Positions 38,934 to 48,547 of a DNA stretch of 64,000 bases are shown in pieces; positions within the stretch are counted from its first letter, which is position 1, and each line of letters begins with the position of its first letter. The stretch lies in NCBI GenBank assembly GCA_022496785.1, contig SNAP01000003.1, forward strand, positions 252,447-316,446. Direction: 5' to 3'. This DNA is from Marinilabiliaceae bacterium JC040 (GTDB taxonomy: Bacteria; Bacteroidota; Bacteroidia; Bacteroidales; Marinifilaceae). A program made the position numbers and the translations under genes. The notes under the pieces are model-generated. The model ran no database searches. It was not told the DNA's origin and was given only the letters and a program-made list of their open reading frames with translations.

Positions 38934-39785
38934 CTATTTTAACAAGTGTAATTTTTCTATTATCAAATCTAATTGTTCTCGTAGGTTTTCACTATGCTTA
39001 TATAACAAATTACCTTTCGAATATAATTCTGCTAATTTTCTATCATTATTTATCTTTGCCAAGATATCTATATTCTCAGCCTTGCAATATGATATTACAT
39101 CATCGTTACCTATACCATATCTGTTTATAACAACTGCAAATTCTCTATTCAGAACTCTCATTGTTTCAACGGCTATTTTAAGATCGTTTAGACCAAATGG
39201 AGTGGGCTCTGTAACAAGGATAACAAAGTCTGATTTATCTACAACTTCCATTACTGGACAAGCTGCTCCTGGAGGTGCATCTACAATAATTAATTCATCT
39301 TCGTCTGCATAGTTTTCAGTATAATCAATAGTCTGAGATATTAAAGAAACTGCCTGCTCCTCACCTATATTTAACCTACTTTCTACAAATGTTAAATTAC
39401 CTTTATGTGATTTTGATAACCTTCCCATTCTAACATCTTTAAATGATAAAGCTGAACCAGGACACAAATCAACACACATATGACATGTATGACAGAATTC
39501 TGGAAATATCATCACTTCGTCTCCTAAAACTTGTATGCAATTGAATTTGCACCATTCCTGACATTTACCGCATAAGATACATTCAGATTCTTTCCATTCT
39601 GGTATTTTTTTGAACATATCTTTTTCAAGATCTTTTTCTACATCTAAAAATAAACCAGAATTTGGTTCTTCAACATCTAAATCTGCTAAAGTAACTTTTT
39701 GCTTTTCTGATATATATGAAGCTAGGTTTGTAGATAATGTTGTCTTACCTGTTCCTCCTTTGCCACTAGCTATTGCAAGTATCAT
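38934..39785 (-). CDS. MinD/Mrp-type ATPase with inserted 4Fe-4S ferredoxin domain (copy 1)
   Basis: A 283-residue paralogue of the following gene. It has P-loop ASGKGGTGKTTLSTNLA (7-23), cysteine sets CILCGKCQEWC and CHTCHMCVDLC, the Walker B-like IIVDAPPGAACPVM, and EPTPFGLNDL. First gene of the three-gene Fe-S unit. It differs from its partner in having a shorter N-terminal ferredoxin loop. Confidence 0.92.
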   Translation of the reverse strand: MILAIASGKGGTGKTTLSTNLASYISEKQKVTLADLDVEEPNSGLFLDVEKDLEKDMFKKIPEWKESECILCGKCQEWCKFNCIQVLGDEVMIFPEFCHTCHMCVDLCPGSALSFKDVRMGRLSKSHKGNLTFVESRLNIGEEQAVSLISQTIDYTENYADEDELIIVDAPPGAACPVMEVVDKSDFVILVTEPTPFGLNDLKIAVETMRVLNREFAVVINRYGIGNDDVISYCKAENIDILAKINNDRKLAELYSKGNLLYKHSENLREQLDLIIEKLHLLK

Positions 39786-40045
39786 ATTGTGTATTTTTCT
39801 ATCCTTAATGTGTATTTTTCGCTTACAATATTAATGAACATATGTCCACTATTCAAATATTATTGTCATTATTTTATAAAAAAAACAGATATGTTTTATA
39901 TGTCACACTCATTAATCCCTCATATACAGATTATTAACTCTATTTTTAATTCTATGCATATATTATAGAGAACAATAAATTTGCTGCTATTTGAATATAT
40001 TTAGATAATAATTACCTTTTAATTCATATATTAGCAATAAAAACA

Positions 40046-40663
40046 ATGGAATTAAATTTATTAATATCTTTTATTGGCGCATCAATTATTCTTGCAATTA
40101 TGCCAGGACCAGATAATATATTGGTTTTGACTGAAAGTATTACAAATGGGAAAAAGAATGGTATAGCTCTCTCTGCTGGCTTATCTTTAGGAGTTATGGT
40201 TCATACCATTGCAGCTGCAACTGGAGTTTCTTTAATAATTCAAACATCAGCAATTGCTTTTTCTATTATTAAATATTTTGGAGCTTTATATCTATTTTAT
40301 ATTGCTTTTATTACTATAAAAGAAAAGAAAACTTCTTCAAATATTATCTCTAATAAAATCTCTCCAATAAAATTAATAAAGAAAGGATTTCTTATGAATG
40401 TCTTAAATCCTAAGGTTTCATTATTTTTTATTGCACTATTACCTCAATTTATCACAAAAAATGGCTTCAATTTTACAATTCAAATGATAATTCTAGGTTT
40501 TATTTTTATGTGCATATCATTTTTGCTTTTCTCTGGTATTGCTAATTTATCTGGAAGAATAAATAAATATATAAACAATAGCAGATTTTGGGAAATAACT
40601 AAATGGGGAAAAGTTTCTGTACTAGGTATTCTAGGGTTCATTCTTCTATTTGCAAAGAAATAA
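40046..40663 (+). CDS. LysE/RhtB-family amino acid exporter
   Basis: A 205-residue inner-membrane protein with six hydrophobic segments and the RhtB-type N-terminus IMPGPDNILVLTESITNGKKNG, then KKGFLMNVLNPKVSLFFIALLPQF. Likely exports an amino acid or a related metabolite. It stands alone between gaps of about 130-260 bp. Confidence 0.92.
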   Translation: MELNLLISFIGASIILAIMPGPDNILVLTESITNGKKNGIALSAGLSLGVMVHTIAAATGVSLIIQTSAIAFSIIKYFGALYLFYIAFITIKEKKTSSNIISNKISPIKLIKKGFLMNVLNPKVSLFFIALLPQFITKNGFNFTIQMIILGFIFMCISFLLFSGIANLSGRINKYINNSRFWEITKWGKVSVLGILGFILLFAKK

Positions 40664-40760
40664 CCAATACCATGAATGTAAAATCTTTTAAATTGATAAA
40701 TTATTAATATAAATATTGAATTTTAATTATATTAAAAAATTAATTCTTCTTAAAAAACTA

Positions 40761-40768
40761 TAATTTTG
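40761..40768 (+). promoter_or_regulatory. -7 box for pncB
   Basis: TAATTTTG, a full TAnnTTTG match, 22 bp before the pncB ATG. Confidence 0.5.
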
Positions 40769-40790
40769 TGGCAATTTAAAATTTTACAAG

Positions 40791-41984
40791 ATGATTTTTG
40801 AACCGATTATTACATCAATTTTAGATAACGATCTATACAAATTTACAATGATGAATGCTGTTATTCATCATTTCCCTAGAGCGTTAGTAAAATATAAGTT
40901 TTTTGAAAGAACAAAAAAACTTGAATTTCCAAAAGGTTTTTCAAAAGAACTAAAAGAGCAAATAGATCATTTAGCCACACTATCTTTAACAGTAAAAGAA
41001 GAAAAATGGTTAAAAGAAACATGTGGATATTATCTTCCTCCAACATTCTTTATTTTTTTAAGAGGTTATCGATTTAATCCAAAACAAGTTTCAATTGAAC
41101 AAATAGATGGTAAACTTGACTTAACAATTGAAGGTCCATGGCATGAAGCTATTTTATGGGAAGTTGTTCTTATGGCTCTTATTTCAGAACTATATTTTAG
41201 AATGACTAACAACCATATAAAAGATACCAAAAGTCTTAATAATAAAGATCATCAGAAAGCAATTATCTATAAAGAAAAGAATATATGTTTTGCTGATTTT
41301 GGAACCAGAAGAAGATATTCTCTAAAAAATCACGATAGAGTTATTGAGGTATACAAAAACGACGCAAAAGGCTCTTTTGTTGGAACAAGTAATATGTTCC
41401 TAGCAATGAAACACAATCTAATTCCAATAGGAACTCATGCACATGAATGGTTTATGTTTATGGCTGCAAAATATGGATATCGCCAAGCAAATAGAGAAGG
41501 ACTTGGTAAATGGGTAGAAACATATGGAGGTGAATTAGGTATTGCTTTATCTGACACTTTTACTACTAAAGCATTTTTAAAAAGCTTCAACACTTTATAT
41601 GCAAAACTCTTTGATGGAACAAGACATGATTCTGGAGATCCTATAGAATATACCAATAAAATGCTAAAACATTATAAATCTCTAGGAATAGATCCTAAAT
41701 ATAAAACAATTGTCTTTAGTAATAATTTAAATCCAGAAGAAGTCTTTAGAATTTCTGAATATTGTAAAGATAAAATTCAATATAGTTTTGGAATAGGAAC
41801 TAATACTACAAATGATGTTGGTGTAACTCCTCTTAATATTGTAATTAAAATGACTCACGCTATGCCTGATGGATTTGGAGAATACATACCTACAGTAAAA
41901 CTTTCTGACGATAATGAAAAACATACTGGTCCTATAGATGAAATTGACTTGTGTGAAAAAGATTTAAGAATAAATAATAATTGA
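40791..41984 (+). CDS. pncB: Nicotinate phosphoribosyltransferase
   Basis: A 397-residue NAD-salvage enzyme that makes nicotinate mononucleotide from nicotinate and PRPP. Landmarks are DNDLYKFTMMNAVIHHFP, FADFGTRRRYS, VGTSNMFLAMKH, GTHAHEWFMFMAA (active-site His), DGTRHDSGDPIEY and FSNNLNPEEVFRIS. It is of the short bacterial PncB class, full length, monocistronic. Confidence 0.96.
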   Translation: MIFEPIITSILDNDLYKFTMMNAVIHHFPRALVKYKFFERTKKLEFPKGFSKELKEQIDHLATLSLTVKEEKWLKETCGYYLPPTFFIFLRGYRFNPKQVSIEQIDGKLDLTIEGPWHEAILWEVVLMALISELYFRMTNNHIKDTKSLNNKDHQKAIIYKEKNICFADFGTRRRYSLKNHDRVIEVYKNDAKGSFVGTSNMFLAMKHNLIPIGTHAHEWFMFMAAKYGYRQANREGLGKWVETYGGELGIALSDTFTTKAFLKSFNTLYAKLFDGTRHDSGDPIEYTNKMLKHYKSLGIDPKYKTIVFSNNLNPEEVFRISEYCKDKIQYSFGIGTNTTNDVGVTPLNIVIKMTHAMPDGFGEYIPTVKLSDDNEKHTGPIDEIDLCEKDLRINNN

Positions 41985-42096
41985 TAATAAAGTACAGAAT
42001 ATCAATATATTTTATAAGCATTCTATATAATATTTTGTATCTATAGATTTGCTTTATTAAATTTACACGTAAATATTTAAACCAAATAAATTAGCT

Positions 42097-43341
42097 ATGT
42101 ATAAAAAAACAGGTCTAGTACTTCTTTCATTATTAATTGGAAGTGCTTCTTTTGCTCAAAAAAAAGATAAAGCTATCTTCAAAGAGTACAAACCAGGTTA
42201 CTATCAAAATTCGATACTAAAAGATATCAGAAATATTGATAACAAATTAGATAAAAAAGAGAATGAAAAGATTTTCTTTATGGATCAATCTAAAATGAAA
42301 TTGCCTAATAAACTTTCTTATTATAAGAAAACTTGGGCTAATCCTTCAATATCTCAAGGAAATACTGGATCTTGCTGGTGTTTTTCTACTACTTCAATGT
42401 ACGAATCAGAAATTTTTAGAATAACTGGTAAAAAAGTAAAACTTTCTGAAATGTATACTGTTTACAATGAGTTTGTCGAAAAAGCTAAAGGATTTGTAAA
42501 CTCTCGTGGAACAACTATCTTTGAACAAGGATCTGAAGCCAATGCTGTAACTCGTTCTTATAAAAAGAACGGATTTGTTCCTGCTAGTAAATATACTGGA
42601 TTAAAAGATGGTAGACGTTTTCATACTCACAAAAAAATGTATCATGAGATGAAAGCTTATCTTAAAAAGGTTAAAGAAAATAACGCATGGAATGAAGATG
42701 AAGTTGTAGCTACTATTAAAGCTATAATGAATCACTATATTGGAGTTCCTCCAACTAAATTCACTGTAGATGGTAAAGAATATACTCCTAAATCATTCAT
42801 GACTGATTACTGTAAAATTAATCCTGATGATTATGTTGAAGTTCTTTCTGTAAAATCAGAACCATATTGGAAACAAGTTTCATATAAAGTACCAGACAAT
42901 TGGTGGAATAGTAAAGAATATTATAATCTTCCTCTTGATATCTTTATGAAAGTTCTTAAAAAAGCTATCAAGAATGGTTATACAATGAGTATTGGTGGTG
43001 ATGTTTCTGAAGCTGGTTTCTTACGCACAACAAATGTAGCTTTAGTCCCTACTTTTGATATCCCTTCAAAATATATTGATGAAAATGCTAGAGTATTTAG
43101 ATTTGCTAATGGTAGTACAACTGATGATCATGGAATGCACTTAATGGGATACTATAAAGATAAAGATGGTAAAGATTGGTATCTAATAAAAGATTCAAGT
43201 TCAGGATCAAGAAATAATGATGAAGCAGCACCTGAATTCGGTTATTATTTCTTCTCATCAGACTACATAAAACTAAAAATGATGGGATTTACAGTTCATA
43301 AAGATGCACTTAAGAAATACCTAAAGAAATTTAAAAACTAA
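42097..43341 (+). CDS. PepC/bleomycin-hydrolase-like C1 cysteine peptidase, exported
   Basis: A 414-residue papain-fold peptidase with a signal peptide (about 1-20, ending SASFAQ). Oxyanion Gln 87 and nucleophile Cys 93 lie in SQGNTGSCWCFST; His 345 is in DDHGMHL. The position usually filled by Asn in NSW is Asp 366 in IKDSSSG. Length fits PepC. The exported location contrasts with the cytosolic canonical enzyme. It stands alone, with a strong terminator behind it. Confidence 0.9.
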   Translation: MYKKTGLVLLSLLIGSASFAQKKDKAIFKEYKPGYYQNSILKDIRNIDNKLDKKENEKIFFMDQSKMKLPNKLSYYKKTWANPSISQGNTGSCWCFSTTSMYESEIFRITGKKVKLSEMYTVYNEFVEKAKGFVNSRGTTIFEQGSEANAVTRSYKKNGFVPASKYTGLKDGRRFHTHKKMYHEMKAYLKKVKENNAWNEDEVVATIKAIMNHYIGVPPTKFTVDGKEYTPKSFMTDYCKINPDDYVEVLSVKSEPYWKQVSYKVPDNWWNSKEYYNLPLDIFMKVLKKAIKNGYTMSIGGDVSEAGFLRTTNVALVPTFDIPSKYIDENARVFRFANGSTTDDHGMHLMGYYKDKDGKDWYLIKDSSSGSRNNDEAAPEFGYYFFSSDYIKLKMMGFTVHKDALKKYLKKFKN

Positions 43342-43361
43342 GAATTTATATTCTAAAATAT

Positions 43362-43404
43362 TGTGGTTACATAAGTTGAAAAGTTCTTTCAATTTGTAAC
43401 CACA
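43362..43404 (+). terminator. Terminator after the C1 peptidase
   Basis: Stem TGTGGTTACA / TGTAACCACA with inner AGTTGAAA/TTTCAATT pairing and a U8 run. Confidence 0.85.
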
Positions 43405-43455
43405 TTTTTTTTATAAATTTTTCTTATTAGTTGTATTTTCAATACAAGATTATAA

Positions 43456-43463
43456 TATATTTG
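43456..43463 (+). promoter_or_regulatory. -7 box for the ThrE gene
   Basis: TATATTTG, a full TAnnTTTG match, 17 bp before the ATG. Confidence 0.5.
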
Positions 43464-43480
43464 CGATAAATATATTATAA

Positions 43481-44695
43481 ATGAAAAGACACGTACCTCA
43501 GCAGTATAAATTTGTTATCAAATTGGGTATGGCGCTCCATAAGTATGGAATTTTGTCATACAAAATAGAGTCTTATTTAAGACAAATATGCGAGATTAAA
43601 AACATTAAAGGGACATTTATGGATAACCCCACGTGGATTAATTATGTGTTCTATGAGGATGATGATCAGACATACACTTATATGAAGATTGTTAAACCTG
43701 GTGAAATTAATCTTGGAGGATTAGCAAGGATTCACGAAATAACAAAAAAACTTCTTGCTGAAGAAATATCATTCTCTGAAGCTAGTGACGAAATTGAAAA
43801 CATTGATAATAATACACAACAAAGAAAAATTCTAGAATTTATAGCATTTCTAATTTCAGGACCATCTTTTTGTGTTATTTTAAACACTAACTGGATGTCT
43901 GCAATAGCTGCTGGAATAGCAGGTATTTTTATATATTTGTTATATAATTTTGCATCGAAATCCGATTATATTTCAAGTACTCTTGAATCTGCAGTTGCTT
44001 TTGCTAGTACTTTAGTTGTTGGAGGATTAAGTTATATATTCCCAAACATCAATGTATCTTTAAGCATTCTTGCATCTATAATCATATTTATACCTGGACT
44101 TTCCATTACAAATTCATTGGAAGAAATCACTTCATACAATTTAACTTCAGGAACTGCAAAGTTTTCTGGAGCTATGGTATCTTTATTCAAACAGTTCTTT
44201 GGAGTTATGCTTGGGCTTGCATTTATAAGCTTATTTATGGAAGTAAAGCATGTACCAACAATAGATGACATACCAAAATGGGTTGATCCTATAGCTATTT
44301 TGTTACTTGTATGCAGTTTACTACCTATCTTTAAAGTTAGACATAGAGATGTTTTCCTTTGTATTGTAATCGGATTTATAAGCTTCTACACTACTGTATT
44401 CTTAGAATTCACAGGAATACTACTAAGTATATTTATAGGAACCATAGCTGTAATGATATGTAGTAAGATCTTTGGAAAAATTTCTAAATCTCCAAAGATT
44501 GTTTTCATCATGCCAGGTATTGTTATGCTTGTTCCAGGAAGTAAAGCTTTTATTGGTTTAAGTAGTTTATTTGGAACATCTGCTGCAGACACTCCATCTA
44601 ATATGTGGATGCAAGTAGCATACATATTTATGGGAATAATTGGAGGATTACTACTTTCTGGATCATTTATGTCAACAAAAAATCATGTAAAATAA
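43481..44695 (+). CDS. Threonine/serine exporter family protein (ThrE type)
   Basis: A 404-residue membrane protein with a soluble N-terminal part (about 1-110: LGMALHKYGILSYKIESYL, then GLARIHEITKKLL) and about ten membrane segments in two blocks (DUF1212-like and DUF3815-like), with FIPGLSITNSLEEI and FIMPGIVMLVPGSKAF. It is the single-chain ThrE form, probably exporting threonine or serine. Serine biosynthesis genes lie a few kb downstream on the other strand. Confidence 0.93.
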   Translation: MKRHVPQQYKFVIKLGMALHKYGILSYKIESYLRQICEIKNIKGTFMDNPTWINYVFYEDDDQTYTYMKIVKPGEINLGGLARIHEITKKLLAEEISFSEASDEIENIDNNTQQRKILEFIAFLISGPSFCVILNTNWMSAIAAGIAGIFIYLLYNFASKSDYISSTLESAVAFASTLVVGGLSYIFPNINVSLSILASIIIFIPGLSITNSLEEITSYNLTSGTAKFSGAMVSLFKQFFGVMLGLAFISLFMEVKHVPTIDDIPKWVDPIAILLLVCSLLPIFKVRHRDVFLCIVIGFISFYTTVFLEFTGILLSIFIGTIAVMICSKIFGKISKSPKIVFIMPGIVMLVPGSKAFIGLSSLFGTSAADTPSNMWMQVAYIFMGIIGGLLLSGSFMSTKNHVK

Positions 44696-44809
44696 TTACT
44701 TTTACACAAATTACTACATAGAAGTATTATAAGTAAACTTTTGTCATCTTTAGTAAATTATTGTAAATTAGCTATATATAATAGTCACTAACAATCAAAA
44801 TACCTTAAG

Positions 44810-46165
44810 ATGAAAAAGATTTTAATATTCATTAGCATTATTACTATTGGAATAATAATACTTTCATGTAGTAATTTGAAGAGTAAGAAGAAAGGTTTTA
44901 TTCATTTCTACTCTGATAACAACCAAACATTTTCAATCACAAAGTTTAATAATATTGGTACTTTAGATATTGTTAAGAAGAAACTTTTTGTAAAAAATAC
45001 AGAAGGTATCCTAGATACAAATAAACAAGGAAAATTTGTACAAATGTTTCTAATGGCAAATAATAAGAACTATATTTTGTTTGCTCCTCCACGTAAAACC
45101 ATCGACATTAAAATAACCAAATCTGGATTAGAATTTGATGAGAAAGATTATCTAAATAAGTTCATACATAATTTTACACTCGAAATTAATACACTATTTT
45201 CTAGTAGAAAAAAGTTAGATAAAAGAATTGAAGATATTAACCTTGCTAAAAAAGATTTAATTACAAAACTAGACAAGATCAAGAAGAAATTATCACAGAA
45301 AGAATATAATTTACTCAGAGCTATTATTGATGGGAAAATGGCACATATTAAGTTTATGCTTGCAGATACTTATAAAATTAAGGATTATAACAATAAATAT
45401 TTCGATTTTATAAAAACACTTAATATCAATAACAATCAGTTTATGAATTTTACTGATAATGTAAATGTAATTCATGATTATCTAAAAGTAAGATATTTCA
45501 GACGATTTAATAAAAATTTCTATAAAAGTGATCCTGATATAATATTTATAAATCAAGAACTTAATAGTAAAGAAGTAGCAAGTGCATTTACAGGTTTAAT
45601 AGTTTCTGATCTAATCCCAGACGTATCAAAAGAAGAAAAAGAGATACTAATAGAAGAAATGCGAATTAACAATGTTTTTGAAAAATATATTGAACATGCT
45701 AAAACTGTAAAAGCTGGTACTAGTCTTGGGAAGAAAGTTGGAAATAAAGCTAAATATATTGAAACCTTAATTTCTTACAATAAAGATTTTTCAATTGATA
45801 TGTTAAAAGATAAGATTGTCTATGTTGATAATTGGGCAACATGGTGTGGAGCTTGTCTACACGGTATAAAATATTTTAATAAGAAATACAGTAAAATAAA
45901 AGATCAAAAAGATGTTGTTTTTGTATTTGTTTCATTTGATAGAAATGAAGAAATATGGAGAAACTATATTAAAAAACACAATTTTAATAAGAAGAATATA
46001 ATACATCTTTTCAATTCTGAAGATATGGATACAAAATATGCTAAATATTATGGAATAAGAAGTCTTCCATATGCATACATAATTGATAAAAATCATAAAG
46101 TTGCAAACACAAAACCTGTCACTTTTGAAGAAGCTTCTTTCATTTCATTTATAAAGAATAAATAA
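44810..46165 (+). CDS. TlpA-like thiol-disulfide lipoprotein
   Basis: A 451-residue protein with a lipobox (IIILSC, about 15-20) and a C-terminal thioredoxin domain (about 335-451): YVDNWATWCGACLHGI with the CGAC redox pair, then VSFDRNEEIWRNYIKKHNF and the cis-Pro YGIRSLPYAYII. The N-terminal two thirds is Lys/Asn-rich and helical with no recognised domain. It is a likely membrane-anchored periplasmic oxidoreductase. Confidence 0.9.
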   Translation: MKKILIFISIITIGIIILSCSNLKSKKKGFIHFYSDNNQTFSITKFNNIGTLDIVKKKLFVKNTEGILDTNKQGKFVQMFLMANNKNYILFAPPRKTIDIKITKSGLEFDEKDYLNKFIHNFTLEINTLFSSRKKLDKRIEDINLAKKDLITKLDKIKKKLSQKEYNLLRAIIDGKMAHIKFMLADTYKIKDYNNKYFDFIKTLNINNNQFMNFTDNVNVIHDYLKVRYFRRFNKNFYKSDPDIIFINQELNSKEVASAFTGLIVSDLIPDVSKEEKEILIEEMRINNVFEKYIEHAKTVKAGTSLGKKVGNKAKYIETLISYNKDFSIDMLKDKIVYVDNWATWCGACLHGIKYFNKKYSKIKDQKDVVFVFVSFDRNEEIWRNYIKKHNFNKKNIIHLFNSEDMDTKYAKYYGIRSLPYAYIIDKNHKVANTKPVTFEEASFISFIKNK

Positions 46166-46176
46166 GAACAAATAAA

Positions 46177-46204
46177 AAAGGACTCTTTAAAGAGTCCTTT
46201 TATA
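46177..46204. terminator. Bidirectional terminator between convergent genes
   Basis: Perfect 24-bp palindrome AAAGGACTCTTT / AAAGAGTCCTTT flanked by A and T runs. Confidence 0.85.
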
Positions 46205-46221
46205 TAGATTTGTTCTTATTA

Positions 46222-47472
46222 TTAGTCAATCTTATGAATAGCTAAACCAGAACGTAATTTTGGTTCAAACCAAGTTGTTTTAGGAGGCATAATATTACCA
46301 GTATCAGCAATATCAATCAATTGTTGCATAGAAACAGGATATAAAGCAAAAGCTACTTTCATTTCACCATTATCTACTCTTCTTGATAACTCACCTAAAC
46401 CACGGATACCACCAACAAAATCAATTCTTGTTGAAGTTCTTAAATCTTTGATATCTAAAACTTGATCTAATACTAAATTAGATAAAATTGTAACATCAAG
46501 AACACCAATAGGATCAGAATCGTTATATGTACCTTCTTTAGCAGTCATTTTATACCATTTTCCACCTAAGTACATAGAGAACTCATGTAATGAAGCTGGT
46601 CTATAGATATCTTCACCCATACACTCAACTGCAAAGTTTTTCTCGATAGCAGCAATTAATTCTTCTTCAGACAATCCGTTAAGATCTTTAACTACACGGT
46701 TATAGTCAATAATTTTTAATTGATTATCTGGGAAGTGAACTGACATGAAGTAGTTATATTCTTCATCACCAGTATGATTTGGATTAGCAGCTTTCTTTTC
46801 AAGACCAATTCTTGCAGCAGCTGCAGTTCTATGGTGACCATCAGCTACATATGTAGAATCAACTTTTGTTGCAAATAATTCTAATAATTGATTATTTAAA
46901 GCTGAATCTGTAATAGCCCAAAAATGATGACCGAAACCATCTTCTGCAACGAAGTTATAATCTGCTTCATTATTAGCTACCCAATTAGATACAATCTCAT
47001 CAATTGCAGGAACTGATTTATACGAGAAGAATACTGGCTCGATATTTGCATTTAAATAACGAGTTAAAACCATTCTATCTTCTTCTTTATCTGGACGAGT
47101 TAACTCATGTTTCTTAATGATACCATTTTGGTAATCTTCACAAGAAGCATTAGCAACGATACCGTACTGAGTACGACCATCCATTGTTTGAGCATAGATA
47201 TAATATCTAGCTTCTTCGTCTTGAACTAACCATCCTTTATCTTGGAATGCTTTGAAGTTCTCAACAGCTTTTTCATAAACAGTTTCAGAATGAATATCTA
47301 CTCCTGCTTCGCAATCAATCTCTGCTTTTGTTACGTGTAATAAAGATTTCTCTTTACCTTTAGCCATTTCAGCAGCTTCTTCTGAATTCATTACGTCATA
47401 AGGAAGACATGCTAACTCTGTTACAATATCTTTTGTTGGGCGTAACGCCTTAAATGGTTTAATATTAGCCAT
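46222..47472 (-). CDS. DUF1015-family protein of the serine operon
   Basis: A 416-residue cytosolic protein with family landmarks PFKALRPTKD and LPYDVM near the start, KKHELTRPDKEEDRMVL in the middle and VADGHHRTAAAARIG in the centre. It lies 29 bp after serA in the same direction, so it probably shares the transcript. The recurrent neighbourhood with serA/serC suggests a role in serine metabolism. No phosphatase motif of the usual SerB type is visible, so it should not be called SerB. Confidence 0.85.
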   Translation of the reverse strand: MANIKPFKALRPTKDIVTELACLPYDVMNSEEAAEMAKGKEKSLLHVTKAEIDCEAGVDIHSETVYEKAVENFKAFQDKGWLVQDEEARYYIYAQTMDGRTQYGIVANASCEDYQNGIIKKHELTRPDKEEDRMVLTRYLNANIEPVFFSYKSVPAIDEIVSNWVANNEADYNFVAEDGFGHHFWAITDSALNNQLLELFATKVDSTYVADGHHRTAAAARIGLEKKAANPNHTGDEEYNYFMSVHFPDNQLKIIDYNRVVKDLNGLSEEELIAAIEKNFAVECMGEDIYRPASLHEFSMYLGGKWYKMTAKEGTYNDSDPIGVLDVTILSNLVLDQVLDIKDLRTSTRIDFVGGIRGLGELSRRVDNGEMKVAFALYPVSMQQLIDIADTGNIMPPKTTWFEPKLRSGLAIHKID

Positions 47473-47501
47473 CTTTAAGAATTTGAAAAGTTTATAATAA
47501 A

Positions 47502-48425
47502 TTATTTATTTACTCTGAATTTCTCATCACCGTTTTCGATGAAATTTACTATTTGGTTTGCACCAGCAATACCTGCATTGATGTTTGCTTCAGCTGTTTG
47601 TGCACCCATTTTCTTAGGTGTAAAGAAATATCTTCCATCAAATTGTGCATATTCTGCAGCATTATCAGGAGCAACATCTGAGATATATTTAATATCATCT
47701 CTATCAGCCATTAATTTCACTAAACCAGCCTCATCAATAACTTCTTTACGAGCTGTATTAACTAATACACCACCTTTTGGCATTCTATTAACTAAATCAT
47801 AGTTTATAGATCCTTTAGTGTGAACATTAGCAGGTATATGAAGAGATACATAATCACATGTGCTATATAATTCTTCAACTGTTTCTATAGCTATAGCTCC
47901 AGCTTCTTCAATTTGCTCTTTAGACATAAATGGATCAAAAGCATAAACTTCCATTCCAAAACCTTTAGCAACACGACCAACATTTCTACCTACGTTTCCG
48001 TATGCATGAATACCAATCTTTTTACCTTTTAATTCTGAACCAGCTTTACCATTAAAACCATTACGAGCTAAAAATACCATCATACCAAGTGCTAACTCTG
48101 CAACTGCATTTGAGTTTTGACCTGGAGTATTCATAGCAACAACACCTCTTTCAGTACATGCTGCACAATCGATATTATCAAAACCTGCACCAGCTCTAAC
48201 AATTACTTTTAGATTTTTAGCAGCTTCAATAACTTCTTTTGTAGCTTTATCAGAACGGATAATCATTGCGTCAACATCAGCAACAGCAGCGATTAATTCA
48301 TCTTGTGATTCATATTTTTCTAAAACTGATAATTCATAACCAGCTTTAGTTAGAACTTCTCTAATACCTTCTACAGCAGCAGGAGCGAATGGCTTAACTG
48401 TTGCAATTAATACCTTTTTAGACAT
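47502..48425 (-). CDS. serA: D-3-phosphoglycerate dehydrogenase (short form)
   Basis: A 307-residue D-isomer 2-hydroxyacid dehydrogenase without the ACT or ASB domains of the E. coli enzyme. The NAD fold shows GKKIGIHAYGNVGRNVGRV; substrate Arg and Glu lie in LVNTARKEVIDEAG and DVAPDN. The usual catalytic-His motif TPHxGA reads TPKKMGAQT (269-277), with Lys for His. I recall this as normal for Bacteroidota SerA. It lies between a terminator downstream of serC and the DUF1015 gene. Confidence 0.93.
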   Translation of the reverse strand: MSKKVLIATVKPFAPAAVEGIREVLTKAGYELSVLEKYESQDELIAAVADVDAMIIRSDKATKEVIEAAKNLKVIVRAGAGFDNIDCAACTERGVVAMNTPGQNSNAVAELALGMMVFLARNGFNGKAGSELKGKKIGIHAYGNVGRNVGRVAKGFGMEVYAFDPFMSKEQIEEAGAIAIETVEELYSTCDYVSLHIPANVHTKGSINYDLVNRMPKGGVLVNTARKEVIDEAGLVKLMADRDDIKYISDVAPDNAAEYAQFDGRYFFTPKKMGAQTAEANINAGIAGANQIVNFIENGDEKFRVNK

Positions 48426-48508
48426 CTCTTTTATTTTTTAATTTGTATATATCTGTATAAAAATAATTACAATAGATACATAACAATATTATGTTTATAT
48501 ATAAAAAT

Positions 48509-48533
48509 AAGGGTCTTAAACAATAAGACCCTT
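48509..48533 (-). terminator. Terminator-like hairpin between serC and serA
   Basis: Stem AAGGGTCTTA / TAAGACCCTT with a U-rich tail on the minus strand, 15 bp after the serC stop; readthrough or a separate serA promoter must supply serA. Confidence 0.8.
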
Positions 48534-48547
48534 AAAACTCAATATAA

